From assembly GCA_016210565.1 (NCBI GenBank), contig JACQUA010000335.1, positions 1 to 49,540 on the forward strand: a stretch of DNA of 49,540 nt, given 5' to 3'. Shown here piece after piece: positions 16,783-25,233 of the stretch (position 1 is its first letter; the number at the start of each line of letters is the position of its first letter). The DNA is from Chloroflexota bacterium. Lineage in GTDB: Bacteria; Chloroflexota; Dehalococcoidia; JACQUA01. The notes under the pieces were generated by a model. That model did no database searches. It saw only the letters and a program-made list of their open reading frames with translations, and was not told the DNA's origin. Both the position numbers and the translations under genes were made by a program.

Positions 16783-17318
16783 TCCTTCTGAAGAATAGAA
16801 AGGCTGGTATCACCATATTTCCGTTGTTTGATCAATCGCAGCCGGTTGTCCGGGATTTCCAGCGTAATCCGGCTGGAATGGAGGATGACGAGGACTCCCC
16901 CAGGCGACAAGAGCCCGCCGGGAGAGAGGTTTGCCATCTGCTGTTCGGTGACTGCATAGGGTGGGTCCATCACTATCAGATCGTAAGGGCCCGGAAGGAA
17001 CTGGAGTGCCTTGTTTGCAGTGCTGCAATAGACATGCGAGGCATCGGACAGGCCTGTCTGGGCCAGGTTATCCCTGATGAGACCGCAGGCGCGGTGGTTT
17101 TGTTCGACAAAGTCCACGGACACAGCACCCCGGCTCAGGGCTTCGATACCCAGGGCGCCGGTTCCCGCGAAGAGGTCCAGAACGCGGTCATATCTTGCCC
17201 CCAGCGATGTGAGGATAGAAAAGAGCGCCCCTCGGACCAGGTCGGTGGTTGGCCTGGTAGCCATCCGGTGGGGTGATTTAAGCCGCAGGCCTTTTCCGGC
17301 TCCGGAGATGATGCGCAT
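16770..17318 (-). CDS. rsmD: 16S rRNA (guanine966-N2)-methyltransferase RsmD
   Basis: RsmD methylates G966 of 16S rRNA with SAM during 30S assembly. The Rossmann-type methyltransferase shows the SAM-binding motif VLDLFAGTGALGIEALSRGA (near residues 46-65) and the catalytic DPPY motif (IVMDPPYAV, near residue 117). The N-terminus MRIISGAGKGLRLKSP and RPTTDLVRGALFSIL are diagnostic. At 182 residues it has family length. It is the first gene of the rsmD-coaD-ferredoxin run on the minus strand. Confidence 0.96.
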   Translation of the reverse strand: MRIISGAGKGLRLKSPHRMATRPTTDLVRGALFSILTSLGARYDRVLDLFAGTGALGIEALSRGAVSVDFVEQNHRACGLIRDNLAQTGLSDASHVYCSTANKALQFLPGPYDLIVMDPPYAVTEQQMANLSPGGLLSPGGVLVILHSSRITLEIPDNRLRLIKQRKYGDTSLSILQKECIA

Positions 17319-17717
17319 AGCTGCTATAGTCTAGCATACCCGTTATCTGGCCGCAACCGGAAGCAGGCCAAACAGTCTGAGCAGTCAGCAGTCTGAGCAG
17401 TCGGCAGTCGATAGTCGGCGGGGTGGAGAATCTGCTACGAAAATTTCATTGCGACTCCCGATTTCGTCGGGACGAAGCAATCCCCTGGCTGGCTGGCCAT
17501 CCGGTCCGCCTTTGTCCGCCTTGCGGACTCTCGGACGGCGCAGCGGACTCTCGCAAAGCGGAGGAGATTGCTTCGTCGCTTCGCTCCTCGCAAAGACGGC
17601 TCATTTTCATTCTTTATGGTGCACCATTGGGGGATGGGCGATGGAATCTTGAATCTACCCCCGCCGTGAGATAAAATACCACTTGTCTAAGCTAATCGGT
17701 CCTTCGGAGTTTCTTTG
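17319..17717. repeat. intergenic repeats upstream of thiC family gene
   Basis: No gene is visible. About 17377-17417 holds a run of CAGTCTGAG/CAGTCGGCAGTC units. From 17437 to 17643 lies a dispersed inverted repeat (left arm with GCTACGAAAAT, TCATTGCGA and GACGAAGCAATCCCC; right arm with GAGATTGCTTCGTCGCTTCG) that shares both its flanks and its arms with the copy at 27282-27415. No TPP riboswitch is recognisable before the start codon at 17718. Confidence 0.6.
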
Positions 17718-19013
17718 ATGACCCAACTGGAAGCTGCCAGGCAGGGAGTTCCCAGCCCGCAGATTAGAGACGTCGCCCGGCAGGAAGGGGTGACTGTCGA
17801 TTTTGTTTTGCAGGGGCTGAGGGATGGCAACATTGTAATCCCTGCCAATCTCAACCATCGCGGTCTGATACCATGCGGCATCGGCAAGGGGCTGCGCACC
17901 AAGGTCAATGCCAATATCGGCACTTCCTCGGCGCTTCATGATGTCGGCGTAGAACTGGAGAAGATGAAGACGGCCATCGAGTTCCGGTCGGATACGGTGA
18001 TGGACCTGAGCACGGGGGGTGACATCAACGCCGTGCGCCGTGCGATCCTGGCGAACTGCAATGTCCCCCTGGGCACAGTCCCTATCTACCAGGCGGGCAT
18101 CGAAGCTATCGAACGCAGCGGCGCCATCGTCAACATGACGGCGGATGGTATCTTCGCCGCTATCGAGCAGCAGGCAGTCGACGGAGTCGATTTTGTTACC
18201 GTCCACTGCGGCGTTACCCAGGCCGCGGTAGCCCGTCTCAAGGCTCAAAAGCGGGTTACGGACGTGGTGTCCAGGGGAGGGTCGTTCTTGATCGGGTGGA
18301 TGCTCTACCACGAAAAGGAAAATCCGTTATTCGAGCATTATGACCGATTGCTGGAGATCGCGCGGGCTCACGATGTGACCCTGAGTCTGGGCGACGGCAT
18401 GAGGCCAGGGAGCCTCTCCGACGCAACGGACCGGGCCCAGGTGCAGGAGCTGCTTACCCTGGGCGAGCTGGTGGAGCGGGCGTGGGAAGCGGGGGTACAG
18501 GTGATGGTGGAAGGCCCGGGCCATGTTCCGCTGGACCAGATAGTGGCCAATATTCAACTGGAAAAGGCCATCTGTAAGGGGGCCCCTTTCTATGTGCTGG
18601 GGCCGCTGGTGACTGACATAGGCGCCGGCTATGACCACATAACCGGCGCTATTGGCGGCGCCATCGCCGCCGCGGCCGGGGCTGACTTCCTGTGCTATGT
18701 GACTCCCTCGGAGCATCTGTCCCTGCCCGAGGTGGAAGATGTGAAGCAGGGTGTTATCGCCTCCCGGATTGCCGCCCACGCCGCTGACATCGTCAAGGGC
18801 GTTAAGGGGGCCAGGGATTGGGACCTTCAGATGTCCCTGGCCAGGAAGAAGCTGGACTGGGAAAAGCAGGCGGCGCTGTCGCTGGACCCGGAGGGTTCGA
18901 AGGGCTTGCATACCCGCTTTGCCACCAAGGGTGCAGCGTGCAGCATGTGTGGGGACTATTGCGCCATGGAAATGGTAGAGAAATACCTGGGCATTTCCAC
19001 CATCAGATGTTAA
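17718..19013 (+). CDS. ThiC family radical SAM synthase (ThiC or BzaF-like)
   Basis: ThiC converts aminoimidazole ribotide into the HMP-phosphate pyrimidine of thiamine; its paralog BzaF makes 5-hydroxybenzimidazole for the lower ligand of B12. This 431-residue protein is the short, anaerobe-type form. It has the family landmarks [52 protein letters not shown] and SEHL. The C-terminal cluster ligands read CSMCGDYC, a CX2CX3C spacing instead of the CX2CX4C of long ThiC proteins. I chose the ATG at 17718 ([10 protein letters not shown], with GGAG eight bases upstream) over the TTG just before it. No other thiamine or B12 genes are adjacent and no TPP riboswitch is seen, so the choice between ThiC and BzaF stays open. 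Confidence 0.85.
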   Translation: MTQLEAARQGVPSPQIRDVARQEGVTVDFVLQGLRDGNIVIPANLNHRGLIPCGIGKGLRTKVNANIGTSSALHDVGVELEKMKTAIEFRSDTVMDLSTGGDINAVRRAILANCNVPLGTVPIYQAGIEAIERSGAIVNMTADGIFAAIEQQAVDGVDFVTVHCGVTQAAVARLKAQKRVTDVVSRGGSFLIGWMLYHEKENPLFEHYDRLLEIARAHDVTLSLGDGMRPGSLSDATDRAQVQELLTLGELVERAWEAGVQVMVEGPGHVPLDQIVANIQLEKAICKGAPFYVLGPLVTDIGAGYDHITGAIGGAIAAAAGADFLCYVTPSEHLSLPEVEDVKQGVIASRIAAHAADIVKGVKGARDWDLQMSLARKKLDWEKQAALSLDPEGSKGLHTRFATKGAACSMCGDYCAMEMVEKYLGISTIRC

Positions 19014-19119
19014 ATCAATGAATGACAGATGACGAGAATCCAGAATCCAGAAGTTGGAAACGCCACGCCCATTCTGGATTCTGGATACTGGCTTCTGGAT
19101 TCTTCTCCTTGGTGTCTAA

Positions 19120-20352
19120 GTGCGCGCAGAGATAGTATCCATCGGCACCGAGCTTCTCCTCGGGCAAATCATTGATACCAACGCTGCCTACATCGCCGGC
19201 GAGCTACCCCTGCTGGGAATTGACCTCTATTATGTTTCTCAGGTGGGCGACAATCTCGGCCGGATGACAGAGGTGTTGGGCAGAGCGTGGTCGCGCTCGG
19301 ATATCGTCATAACCACCGGCGGCCTCGGTCCCACCCAGGATGACGTGACGCGCGAAGGTATTGCTGCGATGCTGGGCGAGAAGATATACGCTGATGCCAC
19401 ACTGGAAAAGGAGATCAGGGAGTTCTTCGCCCAGCGGGCCTGGAAGATGCCTGAAAGCAACGTGAAACAGGCAACGCTGATCCCTTCCGCCCGTCCGATT
19501 GTCAATCCCCGGGGCACGGCCCCTGGCTGGTGGGTCGAGAAAGACGGGAAGCTCCTCATCGCCATGCCCGGCCCGCCCATCGAAATGCAGCGCATGTGGG
19601 AGAAGGAAGCGTCGCCGCGGCTGCGCCAGATGATGAAGGGCGAGGTCATCCTGTCCCGGACCATCAAGACCCTGGGCCTGTCCGAGGCCGCGGTAGATGA
19701 GTTGCTGGTGCCTTTTCTGAAGGACACCAACCCGTCGATAGGCGTCTATGCCAAGTCGGATGGGATCCAATTGCGCCTCACTTCGAAAGCTGCCAGGCGG
19801 GAGGAGGCCGCTGCCAGGATAGCCGCCCGCGAAGACGAAATCAGGGCTTTGCTTGGGAGCTGTATTTGGGGTCTTGACGATGAAACCCTGGAGGGAGTGG
19901 TTGGGTGGCTGCTGGCCGCGCGGAAGTGGCGGCTGGCCATCATGGAATCCTGCACCGGCGGACTCCTGTCCAGCATGGTCACAGACAGCCCCGGCAGTTC
20001 AGCCTATTTCAAAGGGGGTGTGGTGGCATATGCCAACGAGGTCAAGGTCGCCTGGGGTGTGCCGTCCGGACTTATCGAAAGACACGGCGTGGTCAGCACT
20101 GAGGTGGCTGCGGCAATGGCGGCAGCCATCAGGGAGAGGATGAAAGCGGAAGTCGGGGTTTCTACGACGGGGGTGGCCGGACCGGACGAGCTCGAGGGAA
20201 AACCGGTTGGTCTGGTCTATATTGGGCTTGACGACGGACGGACGCAGCGGGTGGTGGAAGCCAACGTGCCGCGGCGCCGGGTGGACATTAAGAAAAGGGC
20301 GTCGGTCCACGCCCTCTTTGAACTAAGGCGCCTTCTCCTGGACGGCGGTTGA
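19120..20352 (+). CDS. cinA: CinA family protein
   Basis: CinA (competence/damage-inducible protein A) combines an N-terminal COG1058 domain (molybdopterin-binding fold, ADP-ribose pyrophosphatase activity in characterised members) with a C-terminal nicotinamide-nucleotide amidohydrolase (PncC) domain, and acts in pyridine-nucleotide salvage. N-terminal motifs are [19 protein letters not shown] and [13 protein letters not shown], followed by GTAPGWWVE and AMPGPPIEM. The PncC domain has the active-site motif [19 protein letters not shown] and [20 protein letters not shown]. The length of 410 residues is complete. The start is GTG at 19120, behind a run of ATTCTGGATTCTGG-type repeats. Its last 30 bases overlap the 3' end of rplT on the other strand, so the two transcripts converge. 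Confidence 0.95.
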   Translation: MRAEIVSIGTELLLGQIIDTNAAYIAGELPLLGIDLYYVSQVGDNLGRMTEVLGRAWSRSDIVITTGGLGPTQDDVTREGIAAMLGEKIYADATLEKEIREFFAQRAWKMPESNVKQATLIPSARPIVNPRGTAPGWWVEKDGKLLIAMPGPPIEMQRMWEKEASPRLRQMMKGEVILSRTIKTLGLSEAAVDELLVPFLKDTNPSIGVYAKSDGIQLRLTSKAARREEAAARIAAREDEIRALLGSCIWGLDDETLEGVVGWLLAARKWRLAIMESCTGGLLSSMVTDSPGSSAYFKGGVVAYANEVKVAWGVPSGLIERHGVVSTEVAAAMAAAIRERMKAEVGVSTTGVAGPDELEGKPVGLVYIGLDDGRTQRVVEANVPRRRVDIKKRASVHALFELRRLLLDGG

Positions 20353-20700
20353 GCCAGTCCTGGCAATTTCCACGAAGCGGGCAAAAGCGGCGCTGTCTCG
20401 CACTGCCAGGTCAGCGAGCATCTTGCGGTTGACGCCTACTCCCGCCTTGCCGAGGGCGTGAATAAAGTTGCCATAGGTGAGACCGGCGGCCCTGGCGGCG
20501 GCGTTTATCCGCGCGATCCACAGCTTCCTCATGTCCCCCTTCCGCTCCCGCCGGTGGGCGTAAGCGTACGCTAGGGATTTCATCATGGACTCGTGGGCGC
20601 GGCGGTAGAGGGTGTGCTTGGTGGCGCGGTGACCCCTGGTCATCGCGAGGACTTTTTTATGTCGGCGGTGGGCGGCGACCCCCCGTTTCACTCTGGGCAA
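20323..20700 (-). CDS. rplT: 50S ribosomal protein L20
   Basis: L20 binds 23S rRNA early in 50S assembly. The 125-residue sequence has the canonical basic N-terminus [18 protein letters not shown] and the core [40 protein letters not shown] and [14 protein letters not shown]. It is the last gene of the conserved infC-rpmI-rplT operon. Its 3' end overlaps the end of cinA on the other strand by 30 bases. The 107-base gap to rpmI carries A/T-rich tandem repeats (AACTCAA units at about 20772-20811). Confidence 0.98.
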   Translation of the reverse strand: MPRVKRGVAAHRRHKKVLAMTRGHRATKHTLYRRAHESMMKSLAYAYAHRRERKGDMRKLWIARINAAARAAGLTYGNFIHALGKAGVGVNRKMLADLAVRDSAAFARFVEIARTGSTAVQEKAP

Positions 20701-20807
20701 GGTGTGCCTCCGAAGGATTACAGATTAAGGATTACAGATTGAAGATTCCCCGCCCCGCGCGGGGTGGGGAACTCAATAACTCAAAGAACTCAAGGAACTC
20801 AGAGAAC

Positions 20808-21011
20808 TCACTTCGCGGAATACGGCAGCAGGCGCTTCAGCCGTCCCACGTCGCTCTTGCTTACGGGAATCGTCTCATCATAGAGGCCCTTGGCGGATCG
20901 TGACTTGTTGCGCCGGAGGTGGCTCTTGCCGCCCTTGGTCCTCATGAATTTGCCGGTGCCGGTTACGTGAATGCGGGCAGCGGCGCCCTTGTGGGTTTTA
21001 AGCTTAGGCAT
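20808..21011 (-). CDS. rpmI: 50S ribosomal protein L35
   Basis: L35 is a 67-residue basic protein of the large ribosomal subunit. The sequence MPKLKTHKGAAARIHVTGTG, KGGKSHLRRNKS and VSKSDVGRLKRLLPY is canonical and complete. It lies between infC and rplT; its ATG overlaps the end of infC by eight bases, which fits co-translation of the operon. Confidence 0.98.
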   Translation of the reverse strand: MPKLKTHKGAAARIHVTGTGKFMRTKGGKSHLRRNKSRSAKGLYDETIPVSKSDVGRLKRLLPYSAK

Positions 21012-21585
21012 TTATTGCTTCCTTCAATTCGGGTTTAGGCTCTTTTGCCGGCGCTTTGGCTTCCTTTGCCTGCTTTGGAGGCAGGGGCGCCAGGATGAGG
21101 TTCATCCGGCCGCCTTCCATCGAAGGGGGCCGTTCCAGGACAGCTTTATCTTTCACGCTCTCCGCAATGGACCGGAGTAGCTTCCAGCCCAGGTCCTGAT
21201 GTGTAAACTCTCTGCCGCGGAAGATAACGAGAATCTTGACCTTGTCACCCTCCGAAAGTAACCGCTGAGCGAGGCGCAGCTTCGCTTCAATGTCGTGCGG
21301 GCTGATCTTGGGCCTGAGCCGCAACTCTCTTACTTCAGTCGCCTTTTGAGTCCTCCTGGACTGCCGCTCCTTCTTGATTTGCTGGTACTTGTATTTCCCG
21401 TAGTCCATCATGCGGCAGACCGGCGGCGCGGCGGTCGGGGCTACTTCTACCAGGTCCAGGTTGCGCTCTCGCGCTTTCTGGAGGGCCTCCGCGGTGGGCA
21501 CAACTCCCAGTTGTTCCCCTGAGTCGCCGATCAGTCGGACTTCCCTGGCTCTTATTCTATAGTTGATGTTCAGTTCTTTAAATAT
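21004..21585 (-). CDS. infC: translation initiation factor IF-3, non-canonical start
   Basis: IF-3 keeps 30S subunits free and proofreads start-codon choice. The C-terminal domain is clear (KISPHDIEAKLRLAQRLL, VKILVIFRGREFTH) and ends in a Lys/Ala/Pro-rich tail. The N-terminal domain (KELNINYRIRAREVRLIGDS, then EQLGVVPTAEALQKARERNL and DLVEVAP) is fully conserved, but no ATG, GTG or TTG precedes it after the in-frame TAA two codons upstream of position 21585. The first codons are ATA TTT AAA GAA CTG. The most likely start is the ATA at 21583-21585, with GGAG 11 bases upstream; CTG at 21571-21573 or ATC are alternatives. A rare start codon on infC (AUU in E. coli) is the known basis of IF-3 autoregulation. 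A GTG further in, at 21501, would delete the N-terminal domain and is not credible. Confidence 0.93.
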   Translation of the reverse strand: MFKELNINYRIRAREVRLIGDSGEQLGVVPTAEALQKARERNLDLVEVAPTAAPPVCRMMDYGKYKYQQIKKERQSRRTQKATEVRELRLRPKISPHDIEAKLRLAQRLLSEGDKVKILVIFRGREFTHQDLGWKLLRSIAESVKDKAVLERPPSMEGGRMNLILAPLPPKQAKEAKAPAKEPKPELKEAINA

Positions 21586-21640
21586 GTGCTTTTACTCTCC
21601 CTCGGACAACGGTCTCGGCACTTTTTCGAGTGTCCATGCT
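21586..21640 (-). promoter_or_regulatory. structured infC leader
   Basis: The roughly 55-nt transcript leader between promoter and infC start can fold: GGACA pairs with TGTCC, enclosing an inner CTCG/CGAG hairpin (GGACACTCGAAAAAGTGCCG, then AGACCGTTGTCC). The GAGGGAG ribosome binding site lies right after this stem. In other bacteria the infC leader is a target for L20 or IF-3 control; that role here is inference. Confidence 0.4.
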
Positions 21641-21646
21641 CTGGAA

Positions 21647-21675
21647 AATATATCATAGAGAATTGCACAAGTCAA
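21647..21675 (-). promoter_or_regulatory. sigma-70-type promoter of infC-rpmI-rplT
   Basis: On the minus strand: -35 TTGACT (21670-21675), 17-bp spacer, -10 TATATT (21647-21652). Each box matches five of six consensus bases. Transcription would start near 21640, about 55 bases before the infC start. Confidence 0.75.
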
Positions 21676-21853
21676 ACGATTCAAAGATTCCGAAGATTTG
21701 AAGATCAGCCAATGGCTTCAGGTCTTCTTCGCCGGTAGCGTCTTCGCGACGCTTCGAGAAGGGGGTATCCTGCCGAGAGTTTCCCTTGCTGCTGCCATTT
21801 CCCCGTCCGGGATCTCAGATTCACGAGGCGGCTGGCAAAAAGGGATGCAGGTA

Positions 21854-21880
21854 GCGGCGCGGCGCCGTGCGCCGCGCCGC
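21854..21880. terminator. perfect GC hairpin downstream of collagen-like region
   Basis: GCGGCGCGGCGC and GCGCCGCGCCGC form a perfect 12-bp stem with a 3-base loop. It lies 34 bases past the stop of the minus-strand fragment at 21914 and before the infC promoter, so it probably closes the collagen-region transcript. There is no U-tract. The rest of 21676-21913 has no gene; a second hairpin (CTTCTTCGCCGG..., GAAGCG arms) is near 21722-21760. Confidence 0.5.
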
Positions 21881-21913
21881 AAACCACAGGCGTGCCCTCG
21901 AAGCGATCAGGGC

Positions 21914-22294
21914 CTATTCCGGGAACTCATCGTAGAAGTATGCTTCTACACGTTCAACCACGCCGATGGGTTCGGTAGAAGGGCTGACGAGCCCATCGAA
22001 GTATATCCCCATGGTCGTATGACCTACGCCACCGTATTCGGCATATGTCCTGAAGTTGCTCCAGTTGGCGCCCACGTTATCCCAGCCTCCGGATATTCTC
22101 GGAAGCTCGAACCTGACGCCCCCGATTTCGATAACAGGCAACTGGGGCGAGCCATACACTTTGTCCAAACGATGCGAGTACACCACGTACAGGCGAGCTT
22201 TCCTTGTGGCGCCTGGCTGGACCTCGGGAATCCCATATCCTTTCAGCGGCTGGAGGAAGAACCCCTGGCTGTTCCCGTAGACGAAATTCTTCAT
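21914..22294 (-). CDS. detached domain downstream of collagen-like protein, probably a remnant
   Basis: A 126-residue frame with credible protein character (VYGNSQGFFLQPLKGYGIPE, ARLYVVYSHRLDKVYGSPQL, WSNFRTYAEYGGVGHTTMGI, VERVEAYFYDEFPE): aromatic, beta-rich, with no signal peptide and no ribosome binding site before the ATG at 22294. It lies 75 bases after the stop of the collagen-like gene, in a different frame; upstream in-frame codons (to about 22426) look like translated non-coding DNA. It is most simply read as a surface-protein globular domain that lost its N-terminal part, or the old C-terminus of the collagen-like protein separated by stop and frameshift. I do not recognise the family. 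Confidence 0.4.
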   Translation of the reverse strand: MKNFVYGNSQGFFLQPLKGYGIPEVQPGATRKARLYVVYSHRLDKVYGSPQLPVIEIGGVRFELPRISGGWDNVGANWSNFRTYAEYGGVGHTTMGIYFDGLVSPSTEPIGVVERVEAYFYDEFPE

Positions 22295-22368
22295 CTGGGA
22301 ACGCCCGGCGCGGGGTGCCCTCCGGCTCGCACGCGCGCTCCCAGGACGCATCCAGGATACGCTGCGCC

Positions 22369-23100
22369 TCAATATATAAAATAGCCGCCTTCTTTGGCCG
22401 AGTCCTGCAACCAGCCAACATCCCACAAGACCCTGCTGTGGACTTCGTAGAGTCCCGTCCCCACCTTCTTGCCGTTAGGCGGAACATAGGCGGGTCCCGG
22501 AGGTCCCTGGGGTCCGACAGGTCCGGTGGTCCCTGTGGGTCCGGCAGGTCCTGCGGCGCCGGTGGCCCCGGGATCACCTTTGTCCCCCTTCGCACCCTGC
22601 GGCCCCGCAGGTCCCGCTGGCCCGGCGGGACCGACAAGACCCTGGGCGCCGTCGTCACCCTTAACCCCCGGCGGCCCTTGAGGCCCCTGAACTCCCATTG
22701 GGCCCATTGCCCCGGTGTCACCCTTAGGTCCCTGCGGTCCGGCTGGCCCGACTGCCCCCTGGGGTCCTGGAGCGCCGGTATCGCCCTTGATTCCCTGCGG
22801 CCCTTGAGATCCCTGGGGTCCCAGTGGGCCTATCGCTCCGGTCTCACCTTTAGGTCCCTGCGGTCCGACCGGACCCTGAGGTCCCTGTATTCCTTGCTTG
22901 TTCCAGGAAATGAGGGTCTCCGAGTTTCGGACCTCGTCCGGGTTGCTAATTATCCGTAGTGTCCCAACGTTCTTCTGGATAGCGCCATAAATAATGTTAT
23001 CTCCCGGGCTGTTTGCCATGACCGTGCCGAGGCCGGCGCCTGCTACTATCACCACAACGAGCAGAACCACTAACCACCTTGGTCCAGATTTCCAGAACAT
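22369..23100 (-). CDS. collagen-like surface protein
   Basis: A 243-residue exported protein. Residues 8-29 form a membrane or signal segment ([20 protein letters not shown]) after a short basic start, residues 30-69 are a small head domain, residues 70-204 are 45 uninterrupted Gly-X-Y triplets ([16 protein letters not shown] and so on, Pro-rich with charged KGD/KGE triplets), and residues 205-243 a short C-terminal cap ([20 protein letters not shown]). Bacterial collagen-like repeats form trimeric rods at the cell surface. The start is set by AGGAGG seven bases before the ATG. The transcript is isolated. The short cap and the orphan domain just downstream suggest that the original protein may have been longer. 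Confidence 0.82.
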   Translation of the reverse strand: MFWKSGPRWLVVLLVVVIVAGAGLGTVMANSPGDNIIYGAIQKNVGTLRIISNPDEVRNSETLISWNKQGIQGPQGPVGPQGPKGETGAIGPLGPQGSQGPQGIKGDTGAPGPQGAVGPAGPQGPKGDTGAMGPMGVQGPQGPPGVKGDDGAQGLVGPAGPAGPAGPQGAKGDKGDPGATGAAGPAGPTGTTGPVGPQGPPGPAYVPPNGKKVGTGLYEVHSRVLWDVGWLQDSAKEGGYFIY

Positions 23101-23865
23101 GATTTAACCTCCTGACTGTTCTTCTGCGTTTCTTGGTGTTCCGGTATAAGAGGCTGGGTGGTTTTTGCCGTCTGTGCGTCTCCGGAGGGGACCTCCTTTC
23201 TTTCCTGGATTACAGGGTGGAGTGATTTAACCGAATCGGGAACACCGTTAGACCTGTTTCCAGATGCAGGAATACCCCGGTCCAGGCCATGAGGGTTCTC
23301 TGCGGCGACGATCAGGTGGAAGATATGACGACACAATCGGTGACGCGAGAAGTCATGTTGATCCCGGAAGAAAAACAGGGAACCCACCGGATTGTAACCA
23401 TGGAATTACTTTATTAAGCAGTTTCCAAGCTAAGAGCGGGACGAAAGCAGGTTCAAAAGCCAGAACGGAATCCGGCTTTTTGACCTCTTTGGGGTAATGC
23501 CAACCAGATGGCTTTGTGAACCGTCCCTATTGTGGACTCATATAGAGGGTTTGTCAAGGCTACGAAAGCGATCCCAGGATTCGAGTGTGTATCAGAGTCA
23601 TGTCGTACTGAAGCCTTCGGGGTAAGAAAGGGCCGTGAAGAATCGAACGTGATTGTTAAAGCCCGCGGGAATTCCGTTGGAGAAGAGCCGATTTTGCAAA
23701 TTGCAGGCTTGGCCAAGACTAGACTCTCACAGGCGGAGACGCCTGTGCCACATGCAACCTCGAATACTGGGTGTTTCTGGTTTGATAGCCGCTACCGCGT
23801 GAAATCAACCAGTTCCTGCGCGGGCCCGGTCATTCCCCGGTCCTCGTCCCATGACTTCGCGATAG
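23101..23865. other. 765-base spacer without a supported gene
   Basis: Open frames here have no protein-like character. On the minus strand TTGACA with CACAAT 17 bases downstream (about 23527-23557) is a weak candidate promoter. A CACAGGC palindrome lies at 23728-23747 (CACAGGCGGAGACGCCTGTG). The 3' end of the CapA-like gene borders it at 23866. Confidence 0.5.
23455..23481 (-). terminator. intrinsic-terminator-like hairpin
   Basis: AAAAGCC (23455-23461) pairs with GGCTTTT (23474-23480) around a 12-base loop, with a T-run on the plus-strand side and TTTTG on the minus-strand side. It could end the CapA-family transcript on the minus strand, about 390 bases past its stop codon; the distance makes this uncertain. 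Confidence 0.35.
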
Positions 23866-25041
23866 TCATTGAGAGCTTGCGGGATGGTTGACGGCTGAAC
23901 CGAGAACGACAACCTCATCTCCTTCCACGGTGAGGTTGGTCCCCAGCTCTTTGCACCATTGTTCGGCATATCTTACTACCTCGCCGAATCTGGGATCGCT
24001 GTGGGAAACAAACTCGGGTTCGGCCAGCCGGTTGATGTACGCCGGGATGAAGGATACCTTCTCGATCCCACGTTTGCCGGCAACGCATTTTATCATCATG
24101 CAATATCGCCTCTCCTTCGACGCCGGGTACCGTTCCCATCCGGGTTCAGTTTCCCACTTAACGTGAGTACCGGAGATCCTGCTGGAAAACACCCCCGGCG
24201 GTGGTTTCAAGTGATGGGGCGTTTCCAGGGCAAAATTCCCGGTGCTATGCACAATGACCTTCCCTTTGTATATCTCTATTCCCTTGATTATGCCGGGGTG
24301 GTGCCCCACGATGAGGTCTGCCCCGGCTTCGATGGCCCTGTGCCCAACAGCGGACTCGTACATGGACAGCACCCCGGGCTGATGGGTTCCCCAATGCTGG
24401 GAAACGATCAATATGTCGACCTGGCCGCGCAACTTGCGGATGTCTTCTTCCATCGCCCGAGCATCTTCTTCCAATGGAATGGTTATGATCCTCGGGGGGT
24501 TTCCCGGTTGAGGGTCCTGCACCTCGTAGTAAGTCGAAACCCGGATAGGCGCACACCCGGGTTTCCCTTCCCTGGCCTCGTATTCGACCGCCATGACCGA
24601 ACAGTAGGCAAGGAACCCAACCTTGATCCCCTTCCTCTCCATTATGACCGGCGTCCTCGCTTCGGCGAGGTCTTTTCCGGCGCCAACCACCTGGATGTTG
24701 TTGCGGCGGAGCACCTCAAGCGTTTCCAGGAGGGCCTCAGGGCCATAGTCGAAGCAGTTATTGGACGCATGGGAGACTAAATCAAAACCGGCAAAGACCA
24801 GCGCCTTGACGTTGTCAGGGTGATGCCGGCCGTACCACGTGGGACGGTCCCGGTATTGCATGCAGCCTCTGGTGGAAAAACTTCGTTCCACGTGACAGAA
24901 ACGAATGTCAGCCTCTTTGATTTTCAGATGAGTCAGGGCGAAAATCGATTCCGGTGGCTCGCCGTACTCGATCCGCCTCGGGCTGACGTCGCCAGCCAGA
25001 TGGATTATCAGCGTGTCCTTTGGATTTGCTTTATCAGTCAT
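23866..25041 (-). CDS. CapA family (PGA_cap) metallophosphatase-like protein
   Basis: A 391-residue protein of the CapA/PGA_cap family, calcineurin-like phosphoesterases named for poly-gamma-glutamate capsule synthesis but widespread outside it. The metal-site motifs are LAGDVSP (residues 15-21), SHASNNCFDYG (the family's A-NNH-D-G site, with Cys in place of His), VSQHWGTHQP and VGHHPGIIKGIEIYKGKVIV followed by HSTGNFAL. No signal peptide is visible, so it is probably cytoplasmic. The ATG at 25041 is followed at once by MTDKANPKDTLIIHLAGD, with GGAGA upstream. No pgsB/pgsC homologs are adjacent, so a capsule role is not supported; the substrate is unknown. Confidence 0.82.
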   Translation of the reverse strand: MTDKANPKDTLIIHLAGDVSPRRIEYGEPPESIFALTHLKIKEADIRFCHVERSFSTRGCMQYRDRPTWYGRHHPDNVKALVFAGFDLVSHASNNCFDYGPEALLETLEVLRRNNIQVVGAGKDLAEARTPVIMERKGIKVGFLAYCSVMAVEYEAREGKPGCAPIRVSTYYEVQDPQPGNPPRIITIPLEEDARAMEEDIRKLRGQVDILIVSQHWGTHQPGVLSMYESAVGHRAIEAGADLIVGHHPGIIKGIEIYKGKVIVHSTGNFALETPHHLKPPPGVFSSRISGTHVKWETEPGWERYPASKERRYCMMIKCVAGKRGIEKVSFIPAYINRLAEPEFVSHSDPRFGEVVRYAEQWCKELGTNLTVEGDEVVVLGSAVNHPASSQ

Positions 25042-25205
25042 TGCTGTTTCTCCTTGGAGATGTGGGAATCGGTTTCAACCGATATTGCGCCTGGGGTATG
25101 TGGCGGCTTCGCTTTCCGCCGCCCCGCAAGGCTAGAGCCATGGGCTACGCCCCGCCCGCGGCACGGGAGGACAAAACAAATTGCCTCTGGTGGTCATTCA
25201 GGGCT

Positions 25206-25225
25206 CACCCCGACCGGTCGGGGTG
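25206..25225 (-). terminator. 3'-end hairpin of thrS
   Basis: CACCCCGACCGGTCGGGGTG is a perfect 20-base palindrome nine bases after the thrS stop codon on the minus strand. Same hairpin type as 15954-15973. No U-tract follows. Confidence 0.5.
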
Positions 25226-25233
25226 GTACTGGC

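Noticed and set aside
17600-17717. TPP riboswitch before the thiC family gene
   Set aside because: The CTGAGA and GATAATGCCAGCGTAGGGAA-type consensus blocks are absent.
23101-23210. c-di-GMP (GEMM-I) riboswitch before the collagen-like gene
   Set aside because: A GCACAGACGGCAAA segment resembles one conserved block, but it has extra bases and the second block (GGACGCAAAGCC) is missing.
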